A DNA stretch of 64,000 bases from RYN-230 sp963704995 (GTDB lineage: Bacteria; Actinomycetota; Actinomycetes; Streptosporangiales; Streptosporangiaceae). Where the stretch lies: positions 310,001 through 374,000 of the forward strand of contig CAVPIM010000010.1 in the NCBI GenBank assembly GCA_963704995.1, given 5' to 3'. Of the stretch, positions 1 through 7,533 are shown piece by piece. The first letter of the stretch is position 1; every line of letters begins with the position of its first letter. Below the pieces are notes generated by a model that was not told where the DNA came from, made no database searches, and saw nothing but the letters and a program-made list of their open reading frames with translations. A program made the translations under genes and the position numbers.

Positions 1-103
1 TGGCGGCCACGGCCAGTGCGGGCAGCTACGAGGAGGACGGGGGAGGAGCAGGGACGCGGGGCAGTACTGAGCGTCCCGTCCGCCGCGGGTCGGCGCATGA
101 TCG

Positions 104-410
104 CCGTGCCATTAGCGTGCCATTAACCAGGGTGACGAGGGGGCAATCACGGTCATTCAGGACTGCCAGGAGCACCTGATCAGCACCCCTGGCAGCCGTA
201 ACCGCTACGCTTCCCAAGCTGATAGTGCGAGTTCGATTCTCGTCACCCGCTCCATGGCTTCCGCCCAGCTCAAGGGCATGATTAGCAGTCTGCGCCGTTG
301 GCATCAGGATGTACGCGGGCCTTTCCGTGCCCGCTGCGTGCCCATGCCTCCCGCGTTGCCGCATCTCTGCCTTGGCCAGCTCGCCCGTCGCGTCGGCGGG
401 CACCGCGCGA
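104..410 (+). repeat. Attachment module A: arm repeats plus tRNA-Gly 3' end
   Basis: Two direct copies of CGTGCCATTA (105-114 and 116-125) lie 11 bp, one helical turn, apart. They are followed by about 85 bp and then a tRNA-Gly 3' half at 209-254: anticodon-loop CTTCCCAAG, T-arm GTTCGATTC, acceptor CACCCGC and TCCA. No 5' half precedes it, so this is a duplicated 3' end of the kind left by tyrosine-integrase elements that insert into tRNA genes. The block recurs at 5343-5650. Similarity continues about 150 bp past the tRNA fragment (CCCAG..CA-GG-CATGAT and a CTTGGC-rich tail). The whole stretch 1-691 has no gene I can support; open frames crossing it are artefacts of the tRNA fragment. Bases 5-38 also resemble 3007-3042. 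Confidence 0.75.
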
Positions 411-691
411 CTCCGGAGCGGGCGGCAGCTGCGCCCTGACGGGCGGGAGTCCGCTGGGCGCGGCACCGCCACCAGGTCAGCACGCCCGTACCCGCAAGCA
501 GGCAGTCCCCGCCGCAACGCACCCTGGTGAACCGCCCCGCGACCACGGTCAGGCCGTTCCCCTCGCGCCGGACATTCTCTTGCCGAGCAAGATCCGGTAC
601 CGCTCTGTCTTGACAGCTCCTCGGCGGCGCAGTCGAATGGCCATGCTTTCGAAAGCCGAATAGGATGATAACACAACGTTAGGGGTCTCAT

Positions 692-1099
692 ATGGGTGGC
701 GAACTTGCGACACTGGCCTCGCGGATAAAATTTCGTGTTCTGTGGATGAAATTTGAACCCGGTAAGCTCTACCTGAAAGACGGGCTCATCGCCTTCACAT
801 CCGACGCTCACGGCTTGCTTTTCCGCGCGCCCTTGGACGAAGTGCGAGCTTCATTCCCCAAAGTGATGTTCCCCGTCCCATATTTCGGCACCGGAGTCAA
901 GCTGGCGGTGAACGGCACGACCTACCGGTTGTCGTTCATGCGTAACTTCGTGCAGGAGCAATACATCGGGTGGACTAGTGATAACTATGGGGCGGATAGT
1001 GGCACATCATTTGGGCCTACCTGGTTGATTACGCGGGAGGACGCTAAACCAGCCAAGGCTGCTGTGCAAAAGTGGCGAGCAGCCCTTGAGCGGCCGTAA
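692..1099 (+). CDS. Hypothetical protein (135 aa)
   Basis: I do not recognise this gene. It encodes a 135-residue soluble protein with no signal peptide or membrane segment. It is rich in beta-type residues (KFEPGKLYLKDGLIAF, VKLAVNGTTYRLSF) and ends in a basic helix (KAAVQKWRAAL). That pattern would suit a small beta-barrel such as a PH- or GRAM-like fold, which is a guess from composition only. The ATG at 692 follows a GGGG run by about 7 bases; a second in-frame ATG (MKFEPG) lies 18 codons in. Codon use is less GC-biased than in the chromosomal genes to the right, consistent with its place in the tRNA-Gly island between attachment module A and the IS66 remnant. Confidence 0.6.
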   Translation: MGGELATLASRIKFRVLWMKFEPGKLYLKDGLIAFTSDAHGLLFRAPLDEVRASFPKVMFPVPYFGTGVKLAVNGTTYRLSFMRNFVQEQYIGWTSDNYGADSGTSFGPTWLITREDAKPAKAAVQKWRAALERP

Positions 1100-1198
1100 C
1101 TGGATAGGTCGTGGGCTGGCTGTGGGCGATCACGTTGCGGTGATCTTGTGAGTCGGCCCGGCGTGTCGGTCTGATCAGGTTGCGCCGGCGATGATCAA

Positions 1199-1500
1199 GT
1201 GTGGTTCGTGCCCGATGTCCCGCCTGCCCCGGATGAGGTGCCCGCGCTGCGCGCCCAGGTCGCGGCGCTGGCCGCGGAGGTCGCGGACCTGCGTGCCGGC
1301 TGGGCAAGAACCCCGTGCCGGCTGGGCAAGAACCCGCGGAACTCCTCGGAACCGCCATCGTCGGACCGCCTGGCCAAGCCGGCGCCGAGGTCGCTGCGGC
1401 GCAAGTCCGGCCGGAAGCCGGGCCGGCCGCCGGGGCAGCCGGGGATGACGCTGGAGCTGGCCGAGGTCGTGGTGACACCGCCCGTGGCATCCCGGGCGCT
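1199..1500 (+). pseudogene. IS66-family transposase, N-terminal remnant
   Basis: The GTG-started frame gives a short coiled coil (VPALRAQVAALAAEVADLRA), then the IS66 TnpC signature LGKNPRNSSEPPSSDRLAKP, then RSLRRKSGRKPGRPPGQPGM. Homology stops at about 1500, where the family normally continues into a cysteine-containing (CRGCG) segment. Inside it, CGTGCCGGCTGGGCAAGAACCC occurs twice in tandem (1292-1313, 1314-1335). The 22-bp duplication changes the frame and appears to compensate a nearby one-base loss, since the frame is correct on both sides. The C-terminal remnant, in the same frame, is at 2111-2269. About 1 kb of transposase is missing and replaced by the next gene. Confidence 0.8.
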
Positions 1501-2043
1501 GTGAACTACGAGGACCGAACCGATCTGCTGCCGCCTGAGCAGGTCGTATCAGGCTCCTTGCTTGCCAAGCTCGGGCTGATTCCGGGCGTCGCCCGGCTCC
1601 TGACGCTGTCTCTCGACACGCAGGAGCGGTCGGTGAGCTCGGCCGCGTACGAGGCGATCATGCTGCGAGCGGCCGAGGACACCGCGCCGCACAGTGGCGC
1701 GCCCGCAGAGGCACGGGCGGCCGAGGAAGACGCGATGCTGTGTGGCTATCGCTTCGGTCGGCTCGCCCTAGGGTCCATGCACCGGCGCCGCCGCCTGGTA
1801 TCGCCGGAGGAAATCCGGCGTCGCGCGGACTCGATGTACCTGTACGGCCTGTTCGTCTGGGACGTGTCCACCCCAGATGACCGGGTGCCGGTTGATGCCA
1901 TCCTCAGTCGCCACGCATCTGGGCAACTCCACGCGCTGGAAGAGGCCGTCACCTGGGCTTGGGCCTTCGGACTGGGCGTCTCCTTGGTGGAGGCCGATCT
2001 CGACGCCGCCGGGCTGGAAGACCAGGACAGCCAGCCGGATTAG
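1501..2043 (+). CDS. Hypothetical protein lodged inside the IS66 remnant (180 aa)
   Basis: I do not recognise this gene. A GTG at 1501 opens a 180-residue frame directly where IS66 homology ends; no good ribosome binding site precedes it, so the original start may have been lost. The product is soluble and rich in charged residues. It has a central basic patch (MHRRRRLVSPEEIRRRAD), a WDVSTPDDRVPVDAIL segment and a helical, acidic C-terminus (EADLDAAGLEDQDSQPD). IS66 sequence resumes 67 bp after its stop. The gene was therefore either inserted into the transposase or joined to it by a deletion/insertion event. It may be an N-terminally truncated cargo gene. Confidence 0.55.
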   Translation: MNYEDRTDLLPPEQVVSGSLLAKLGLIPGVARLLTLSLDTQERSVSSAAYEAIMLRAAEDTAPHSGAPAEARAAEEDAMLCGYRFGRLALGSMHRRRRLVSPEEIRRRADSMYLYGLFVWDVSTPDDRVPVDAILSRHASGQLHALEEAVTWAWAFGLGVSLVEADLDAAGLEDQDSQPD

Positions 2044-2110
2044 TGCGCATATCTAACCACCAGGAACAGCGAACCCGCTGGTCAGCGAACCGCTGGCAGC
2101 CCTGAGCGCC

Positions 2111-2269
2111 AAACGTGTCACAAGTCAGGGCATGCGATCGATGGCCGGCGCCTAAGCGTTCTGCGCCATCCGGTCCTACCTGTCCACCGCCGCCAAGCAC
2201 GGCATCGGCGTGCTCGCCGCGCTCACCCGCGCGGCATGCGGATCAGCGTGGATGCCCGAAACAGCATGA
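2111..2269 (+). pseudogene. IS66-family transposase, C-terminal remnant
   Basis: In the same frame as the N-terminal remnant, this stretch reads GMRSMAGA, a stop codon (TAA, 2153-2155), then AFCAIRSYLSTAAKHGIGVL and LAALTRAA, ending WMPETA and a TGA at 2267. This is the characteristic C-terminus of actinobacterial IS66 transposases (CAIRSYLSTAxKHGI). The premature stop replaces what is usually a glutamate codon. The copy is non-functional. With the fragment at 1199-1500 it brackets the orphan gene at 1501-2043. Confidence 0.75.
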
Positions 2270-2308
2270 AAGCCTGAACGGCCACCTATCCAGTTACCGG
2301 AAAAGATC

Positions 2309-2500
2309 ATCGTGCAATTAGCGTGCAATTAGCCACGGTAACGAGGGGCTAGCCACGGGTACTGGCGGTGCTCAGTCCAGGCTGTCAGCAAGATCGGGCC
2401 GCAATGCCGAGCCCGGGGCTTGATCGGCCGCACACCTTGATCTTGCGGCCCATTAGCCAGGGTGACGAGGAGTCAGCCACGGTCACTCCGGACCGCCTTA
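2309..2500 (+). repeat. Attachment-module arm repeats without a tRNA core
   Basis: CGTGCAATTA occurs twice (2311-2320, 2322-2331) with the same 11-bp period as the arm repeats of module A. It is followed by AGCCACGGTAACGAGG. A second related block at 2445-2497 reads CCATTAGCCAGGGTGACGAG and continues as in modules A and C (CAGCCACGGTCACTC). Neither is followed by the tRNA-Gly fragment, so these look like ends of further element copies that lost their cores. The interval 2270-2538 carries no other feature I can support. Confidence 0.5.
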
Positions 2501-2538
2501 CGGGCGACCGACCGCGCGCCCGGAGGCATGCGCCCGCC

Positions 2539-2925
2539 TCACATCGGCGGCAGCGGCGATGGCGGCTCAAGTGGGATCGGCGGCGGCTGCGGCTGCCCGA
2601 ACGCTGCCTCGGCCGCAGACATGGCGCCGTAGTCGGTCGCAAGGTTGGCGTAGATCGAGTAGATCAGCGTGATGAAGATGCCGAGCTTGAGCCACAGCGT
2701 GGGCGTGAAGAAGAACAGGCAGCAGATCAGCGGGAAGTTGATCAGCCAGTAGATCGCACCCCACATGTGGACCTTGTACTGGGTGTACGGGTTGGTGGAC
2801 AAGTCTTTGAAGAGCAGGTTCATCCAGCCGTGCCGGATGTGCACTGGCGTGTGCGCCGCGTGCAGTCGGGCGACGTCGGCGCGCAATTGGCGGACCTCAG
2901 CGATCAGGGACTCCGTCTCAGTCAT
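2539..2925 (-). CDS. Small membrane protein with N-terminal coiled coil
   Basis: This 128-residue product starts, as annotated here, at METESLIAEV-type residues (MTETESLIAEVRQLRADVA). It has an amphipathic heptad-like helix (about 1-25), a cytosolic linker (HIRHGWMNLLFKDLSTNP) and two adjoining hydrophobic segments. The first is about 55-75 (IYWLINFPLICCLFFF) and the second about 78-96 (LWLKLGIFITLIYSIYANLA). The tail is proline-rich (PQPPPIPLEPPSPLPP). An upstream in-frame start adds 14 residues. I do not recognise a named family. It is probably cargo of the tRNA-Gly island; no partner gene is adjacent. Confidence 0.65.
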   Translation of the reverse strand: MTETESLIAEVRQLRADVARLHAAHTPVHIRHGWMNLLFKDLSTNPYTQYKVHMWGAIYWLINFPLICCLFFFTPTLWLKLGIFITLIYSIYANLATDYGAMSAAEAAFGQPQPPPIPLEPPSPLPPM

Positions 2926-3099
2926 AGAGCAAGTATCAGCGCATTCATGCTGATGAGCACGGGTCAAGGCAAATGCCGCAAGCGGTCACTTCGCGAGCCT
3001 GGAGACGTGGCCACGGCCAAGGGCGGACAGCTACGAGGACGAGGGGTCTCCGAGACCGAAGGCCCAGGCCAGGGCCGGAATACCGAGCCTGAGGCTTGA

Positions 3100-3421
3100 T
3101 CACTCTCGAACCGTCTTTGGTCGTGCGGGCTGCGGACATCCAGCCGGGGCGGCAAGGTCTTGACCCGATAGCCGTCCAGCGGCACCACCCGGTCCAGTTC
3201 CATGGGCCGGCCGTGTGTGCCATGACTGCCAGAGGGGCGAACCGGGCAGCGTGGTAATCCATGGCCAATGACTGATGCGACCTGGTGGTGTTGTACTCCG
3301 GGACTGCCCCTCCTTGTGCCAGGCGTCCATCGCGCGACATGTGCATCCTCAATGCTGGCGAATGGGGCGTGCAGGTTGTCGATCGCGGTCGCACGTTGCG
3401 GCCGAGAATGCGGTTGACCAC
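3100..3421 (-). pseudogene. Degenerate IS481-type transposase C-terminus
   Basis: On the minus strand, with at least two frame changes, the sequence reads DAWHKE, then VPEYNTTRSHQSLAMDY and AARFAPL, then MELDRVVP, then LDGYRVKTLPPRLDVRS. The order 'EYNTTRPHQSL ... ARF ... ELDRVV ... DGxRVKTLPSRLS' is typical of the DDE transposases of IS481-type elements common in actinomycetes. The DDE core is absent and the frame is broken, so it is inactive. The island interval 2926-3863 holds only this remnant and the MOSC remnant beside it. Confidence 0.6.
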
Positions 3422-3499
3422 GGGATGCGGCTGGGGTTCGATCCGTCCTGACGCAGGTCGGGAGGGGGTAGCTCGTGGGGTGAGACGGCTCGGATGGCG

Positions 3500-3762
3500 G
3501 AACGAGAATGCGTGTCCTGGGCGTGAAGAGGCCCGGACTGGCGCGGTGGCTGGGCAGGCCGTCGATCCGACGGAAGCGGGGTGTTCTTTCCGCTTCCGAA
3601 CTTGCCCTCACTGTCCCGCACGGCATACAGCCGCGGGGATGATCCCGTCATAGCTCGCCCGGAAACCGGTCACCGGCAATGCCGCGGTCCTCCATGACGA
3701 CCTGCCCGCATTGCTCGCAAAGCATGGACTTGACCGGATAACGCCACAGTTCGGCCACAACC
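3500..3762 (-). pseudogene. MOSC-domain protein, broken N-terminal fragment
   Basis: The minus strand reads VVAELWRYPVKSM, then EDRGIAGDR, meets a stop, then continues in other frames as RLYAVRDSEGKFGSGKNT and RRFRRIDGLPSHRA. This string is the N-terminal beta-barrel of MOSC-type (molybdenum cofactor sulfurase C-terminal) proteins. In intact members it reads 'LWRYPVKSM...RGIAGDR.YAVRD..G...KNxRRF'. At least two frameshifts and a stop are present, and the catalytic cysteine domain is missing. It is a fossil gene in the island. Confidence 0.6.
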
Positions 3763-3863
3763 CCAGCCGGGCCGCCGCCGAACTGGTGGCCAGGGGGTGC
3801 CGGTCCTGGCTGGTCAGGTTGCAGGTCAGTCTCGCTCAGGCCGGTGGCACTGCTTCTCTCCCC

Positions 3864-5258
3864 TCAGGGGGTCGCATGCTCAAACCATCCGGTCACTTCC
3901 TGGCGAAGTCGCCGCTGAGCTTGGCTGGATGAGAATACATGGTCGGCTTCGTCGAGGATGATCAGCTTGTGCGCTACCCGGGTGGTGGACAGGGCAGTTT
4001 GCCATGCCGTCCCGTGGATGGCCAAGCCGCTGCTCGCGGAGTAGATCAGCAGCATTGGGGTGCGTATCTCGTGGGCGTATTCGATGGGAGATGCGGCGGC
4101 CCACCGGCCGGGTGACTGGCCTGGGTCACCGCCAAGCCAGGCGGCTTGAACCTGTCGGCTCGCCGAATCCAGAAGCCTCAGGTCGGCGGCGGCATCACAG
4201 CAAACTGCGGCAGCGAATCGGTGATCGCGGGCAACAATGCGCCCGGCCAGATACCCGCCATAGCTGTGGCCCAGCAAGAACAAGGCTCGTGGGTCCGCCG
4301 TGCCATTGGCGATGAGCATGTCCACGCCGGTCAGCACGTCACCGGCTTCGGGGTCGGCGGCGGGAAGCCATGGGCGGCGGAAGGTCTCGGTCATGAGGCG
4401 CTTCCCGGCGATGCCCGAGGCGCGGAAATCGGGCATGAACACGGCGAAGCCCGCCGAAACCCAGGCCCACGGGTCCGGATGCTCACCACAGGCAAGGCCG
4501 CCGACCGGGCCCCCATGTAGCAGCACCAGCAGCCGCTGCGGTCCGACACCGGGAGTGGCGGCCAGCAGTCCCTCTAGCCTGATCCCGTCGTGATACCAGA
4601 TGACCACGCTTACCGGCGCCCCATCGGCCGGGCGCAGGATCTGCAGGCGGTGATCGGCGCCACCTGGCACGGCGCGGACGAGCGAGGCCGAACCGTCGTG
4701 ATCGCTGCGAACGGCAAGCGCGTCCTTGCCGCCAGGTGCCAAGGCGAGCAGTCGGTAACTGGACGAGGCGGGCCGGGACCACCACCGCGTCACCCCGTCA
4801 CCGGGATCTATCGTGACGATTCCCCGCCGGATGCCGTCAAAGGCGGTGACAGCCAGTTCGCCAGACGCCGACCAGCACGGGTTGCCCCAGATCCGGACCT
4901 GCGGCCGGGTCATCGCCTGCGGGCTGCCGGACCAGATCACCAGGTGGTACCAGGGCGGGAAGTTGTCCTGGGTCCACAGGGCAGCCGCCAGGCCACCTGG
5001 CCCCACCGAGATGCTCATCACATGACCACCCAGAGCCTGCGTGATCTGCCCGATCAACTCGTCGCGCGGCATGGCCGCGGGCTCAGCCCGGACATGCTTC
5101 AGGACCTCCCAGGACGGCCAGGTTCGCAGTTCCCGGTGCTGAGGATAGATCGTCTCGACGTGACCACCATCGAGGAAGGCAGCCGACAGCGGCATCACCT
5201 CGCGCAGGGACCTCCACAACACAGCTGCATCATGCCCTGCATACTTCTGTCTGGCCAT
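3864..5258 (-). CDS. S9-family (prolyl-oligopeptidase-like) alpha/beta hydrolase
   Basis: This 464-residue protein has a degenerate beta-propeller-like N-terminal half (about 1-210) with blade-like repeats (HLVIWSGSPQ, RIWGNPCWSASGELAVTAFD). The C-terminal half is an S9 peptidase catalytic domain. That half shows the oxyanion motif LLHGGPVGG, the nucleophile elbow LLGHSYGGYLAG (Ser), and ILDEADHVFSS carrying the likely catalytic His; the Asp is presumably in the TPMLLIYSAS region. It resembles acylaminoacyl-peptidase/dipeptidyl-peptidase relatives but is shorter than the usual 600 or more residues, so the propeller is reduced. No signal peptide is seen. ATG 5258 is preferred to a TTG start 26 codons upstream. 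It lies alone between island repeats. Confidence 0.8.
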   Translation of the reverse strand: MARQKYAGHDAAVLWRSLREVMPLSAAFLDGGHVETIYPQHRELRTWPSWEVLKHVRAEPAAMPRDELIGQITQALGGHVMSISVGPGGLAAALWTQDNFPPWYHLVIWSGSPQAMTRPQVRIWGNPCWSASGELAVTAFDGIRRGIVTIDPGDGVTRWWSRPASSSYRLLALAPGGKDALAVRSDHDGSASLVRAVPGGADHRLQILRPADGAPVSVVIWYHDGIRLEGLLAATPGVGPQRLLVLLHGGPVGGLACGEHPDPWAWVSAGFAVFMPDFRASGIAGKRLMTETFRRPWLPAADPEAGDVLTGVDMLIANGTADPRALFLLGHSYGGYLAGRIVARDHRFAAAVCCDAAADLRLLDSASRQVQAAWLGGDPGQSPGRWAAASPIEYAHEIRTPMLLIYSASSGLAIHGTAWQTALSTTRVAHKLIILDEADHVFSSSQAQRRLRQEVTGWFEHATP

Positions 5259-5342
5259 GATCCGGAGTCGCGACCCTGCCCGATGCGCGCCCAGTCGTAG
5301 GAGCGGGGGTGCGGTGATTAAAGCGGACCCGGCCAAGGTCGG

Positions 5343-5650
5343 CGGGCCATTAGCGGGCCTGTGACCAGGGTGACCAGGGGGCAGCCACGTTTACTCGGGG
5401 CCAGCTGACCTGGCTGGTCAGCACCTCTAGCAGCCGTGACCGCTGCGCTCCCAAGCTGATAGTGCGAGTTCGATTCTCGTCACCCGCTCCACAATGAAAG
5501 CCCAGTTCAGGGCCATGATCGTAAGCTCCCGTCCCTGTCGTCATGACGCTTGCTTGCCTTGGCGTGCCCTCTGCGTCCCCGTCCGGCCCTTGGATCGCCT
5601 GAGTTCTTCCTTGGCTAGATTGCTCATCCCGTCCGCGATGAGCCGGTCAC
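5343..5650 (+). repeat. Attachment module C: arm block plus tRNA-Gly 3' end
   Basis: CGGGCCATTA (5343-5352) and a degenerate second arm are followed by CCAGGGTGACCAGGGGG and CAGCCGTGACCGCTGCG. The tRNA-Gly 3' half follows at 5448-5491, identical to module A from CCCAAGCTG to CGCTCCA. Beyond it, 5500-5650 stays similar to 260-410. This is the best-preserved second copy, so 255-5447 is probably one integrated element bounded by A and C. The interval 5492-5712 holds no gene. Confidence 0.75.
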
Positions 5651-5712
5651 GCTAGGCTGTGCCGCCCCGTGTGTGTCTGACATGAGAACTGCTCACTTAG
5701 GTTATGAACGGT

Positions 5713-6300
5713 CTAGTTGGTTCCTTTAGTCTCTCGCGAAGGCGCCTCCCCAAGTTGTTCGATGTCAGTAGCTATGAACGCTGTTGTTAGAGTCGTCCGG
5801 GTCACGTAGTAGGCACTCAGGAAGCCGTTCCCGAGAAAGTAGACAAGGATGCCACCAGCGACGGTTGTCGCACCCGCGCCGCCGCCCATGCCCTTCGCCA
5901 CAGTGTTTATTAGCGCCGTGGCGGCGGCCGCGATTTTCGTGAGCTGGATGAGCCCAACACCAACTAGAATCTTTGTCAGCCAGTCGGAGATCTGCTCAAG
6001 GTTAGTATTGACTCGATATCTGGCATGCGGTGTCGCCCCGGAGCCTTCCACGTCACCCCCGGGAGCCTTCGGAACACCAAAAAGGAAACCGAGAAGGCCG
6101 CCCGCGACAAAAGCCCCAGCCCCTGCCATTGCACCTACGCTCACGACGCCGGCAAAATTTAAAGGCGCGGACAGGGCGTATATGACGATGGGGGTCACAC
6201 CTGCGGCAGTCATGATGACGCCAACCAGTGCCAGCCTCTTTAGCGTTGTTAGAAGAACGTTGACGCTTCGTTCACCTCGACCCGGGCTCTGTTTCGTCAT
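5713..6300 (-). CDS. Four-helix membrane protein of the 'NTNLEQISDWLTKI' family
   Basis: This 195-residue integral membrane protein has hydrophobic segments at about 20-43 and 48-75 (GAFVAGGLLGFLFGVPK). It carries the conserved cytosolic stretch RYRVNTNLEQISDWLTKILV (about 97-117) running into a membrane segment, another segment (TTVAGGILVYFLGNGFLSAYY), and a polar tail. The 'LGFLFGxP ... NTNLEQISDWLTKIxVG' pattern recurs in uncharacterised bacterial membrane proteins; I know no assigned function. ATG 6300 has GGAAGG eight bases upstream and is preferred to a GTG three codons earlier. Base composition is more AT-rich than the chromosome. It stands alone in the island, so an accessory or defence role is possible but unproven. 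Confidence 0.75.
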   Translation of the reverse strand: MTKQSPGRGERSVNVLLTTLKRLALVGVIMTAAGVTPIVIYALSAPLNFAGVVSVGAMAGAGAFVAGGLLGFLFGVPKAPGGDVEGSGATPHARYRVNTNLEQISDWLTKILVGVGLIQLTKIAAAATALINTVAKGMGGGAGATTVAGGILVYFLGNGFLSAYYVTRTTLTTAFIATDIEQLGEAPSRETKGTN

Positions 6301-6896
6301 CCAAATCACCTTCCGTCGGACTTACGAGCGCGGGATTCTCGCCGGACTGCTTGAACTGCACTCGAGTCCGACAACTAAAGTATGTCAGGACCTCGCGTCC
6401 ACAGATCATTAGCCTAGATGTCAAGGTATCGGAGAGCAGCACCAAAGTGCAGGAACCTCACCTCACTGCGGCGACCGTATCCATCAGGACTGAAGCGAAA
6501 GCCTAACTTGCCATACGATCCCGAGCGACCCTGAATGCCGGTAGATCGCGTCGAGGGCAGACGAGACTAGGACGCCGACTTGGAAGCTGGGAGGGCCAGC
6601 AACCGTGCCTGTTGCGTCCGATCGCCCGGCCCGACACGGAGATTCACTGTCACCAACTCGCCGCGCGGCATGAGAAGCACTCCGGCGGGCAGTTCCCGCA
6701 GGGGCCAGCACCTGGCGCCGGCGGTCAGGCGTCCCGGCGCCTGTCACGGCCGACCCGACTGGGCAGCTCTCGCCGGTCGATCACGGTCAGCAGCACACAG
6801 CCGAAGCTGCACCATGCCGTTTTCCCGCCTCAACCACGGCTACTAGGGCTCTCCCAAGTTGGCTGTTCAGCGGCTTCATCGGCCGCGATCTGTCCG
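6301..6896. other. Gene-poor stretch of the island
   Basis: No convincing gene is seen. Bases 6301-6430 are comparatively AT-rich and probably contain the promoter of the leftward membrane-protein gene. Further right, short open frames on both strands have no recognisable motif or ribosome binding site. A minus-strand fragment reading MPRGELVTVNLRVGPG (about 6620-6670) may be part of a decayed gene, but I cannot name it. Confidence 0.4.
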
Positions 6897-6938
6897 ATTC
6901 TCAAGCTGATAGTGCGAGTTCGTTTCTCGTCACCCGCC
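6897..6938 (+). repeat. tRNA-Gly 3' end copy D (attachment core)
   Basis: The sequence TCAAGCTGATAGTGCGAGTT continues as CGTTTCTCGTCACCCGC, the tRNA-Gly 3' half with one T-arm change. It lacks TCCA because the match stops at the acceptor stem. The preceding GGCCGCGATCTGTCCGATTC resembles the bases before copy F (GCCGCGACTGCTCCGGATTC), so D and F are more related to each other than to A and C. The stop codon of the next leftward gene lies within it. Confidence 0.65.
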
Positions 6939-7394
6939 GGTATTCGGATGTTCCATGGCGGCCAGGCCATCACCTTCCAGCACATTCGAGCGGGTCGGGA
7001 TCGTGCGGCTCCAGGGAAGTTCTCTCAGCAGTTCGACCAGGGCAGGCAGTCTGCCCCCCGGCAGCCACTTGGCGAACTGAATGCCGACGTTGCCGCAGCC
7101 GCGGTCCCCGCACGAGCACAAGGGAACGCGAGCCAGTCGCAAGTCGCCACTCCCGGTATCGATCACGGCGACGCCATCAGTCCTCTCGGGCTCACCAGTC
7201 CACGCCTCTACGTCAAGTTCCTTGGCCTGGTCACCCCAGGTCACGAGCAACGTGAGGCAGGGCCGAACGCCGATGAGCGCACGCCAGTCGCCGCCGTCGA
7301 GCAGTTCCAGGCGGTCCACTCGCAAGCTCCAGCCGTTTCCCACGAGTCGCCGCTTATCCGCTACCGCAGTTACCGTTTCGGCCACGCAAACCAT
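6930..7394 (-). CDS. Hypothetical protein with a CxC..C cluster, ending in the attachment core
   Basis: I do not recognise this 154-residue soluble protein. It has a beta-rich N-terminus (WSLRVDRLELLDGGDW, RPCLTLLVTWGDQ) and a cysteine cluster VPLCSCGDRGCGNVGIQF (about 100-117) that could bind zinc. A charged C-terminus follows. The stop codon and the last residues (NTGG) are read from the attachment core (copy D), so recombination at the tRNA-Gly site may have defined its 3' end. The true C-terminus may have been exchanged or lost. The start at 7394 (MVCVAETV) excludes an upstream extension that would read through the neighbouring repeat. Confidence 0.6.
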   Translation of the reverse strand: MVCVAETVTAVADKRRLVGNGWSLRVDRLELLDGGDWRALIGVRPCLTLLVTWGDQAKELDVEAWTGEPERTDGVAVIDTGSGDLRLARVPLCSCGDRGCGNVGIQFAKWLPGGRLPALVELLRELPWSRTIPTRSNVLEGDGLAAMEHPNTGG

Positions 7395-7434
7395 CCTAGG
7401 CTCGATATGAGCAGGGCAAAACGGAGCGCCCGGG

Positions 7435-7533
7435 CAGCGCATTATCGCCGTGCCATTAACCATGGTGACGAAGGGTGAGCCAAGGTCGCTCGGGGCCGCC
7501 AGGGACGCCTGGTCAGCGCCCCTGGCAGCCGCG
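7435..7533 (+). repeat. Attachment-module arm block E, disrupted by hicAB
   Basis: GATCGCC-like sequence then CGTGCCATTA (7449-7458) opens the block. It continues AACCATGGTGACGAAGGG, CTCGGGGCCGCCAGG, CCTGGTCAGCGCCCCTGGCAGCCG, matching module A (106-200) and module C. In A and C the tRNA-Gly core follows within about 12 bp. Here hicA begins instead, and the core reappears 620 bp later at 8151. GCCGCG stands at both junctions (7528-7533 and 8151-8156). Confidence 0.65.

Noticed and set aside
26..811. Minus-strand open frame of 261 codons containing GDENRTRTISLG
   Set aside because: That peptide is the reverse translation of the tRNA-Gly 3' end, and it recurs at 5350-5544. The frame has no ribosome site or recognisable domain.
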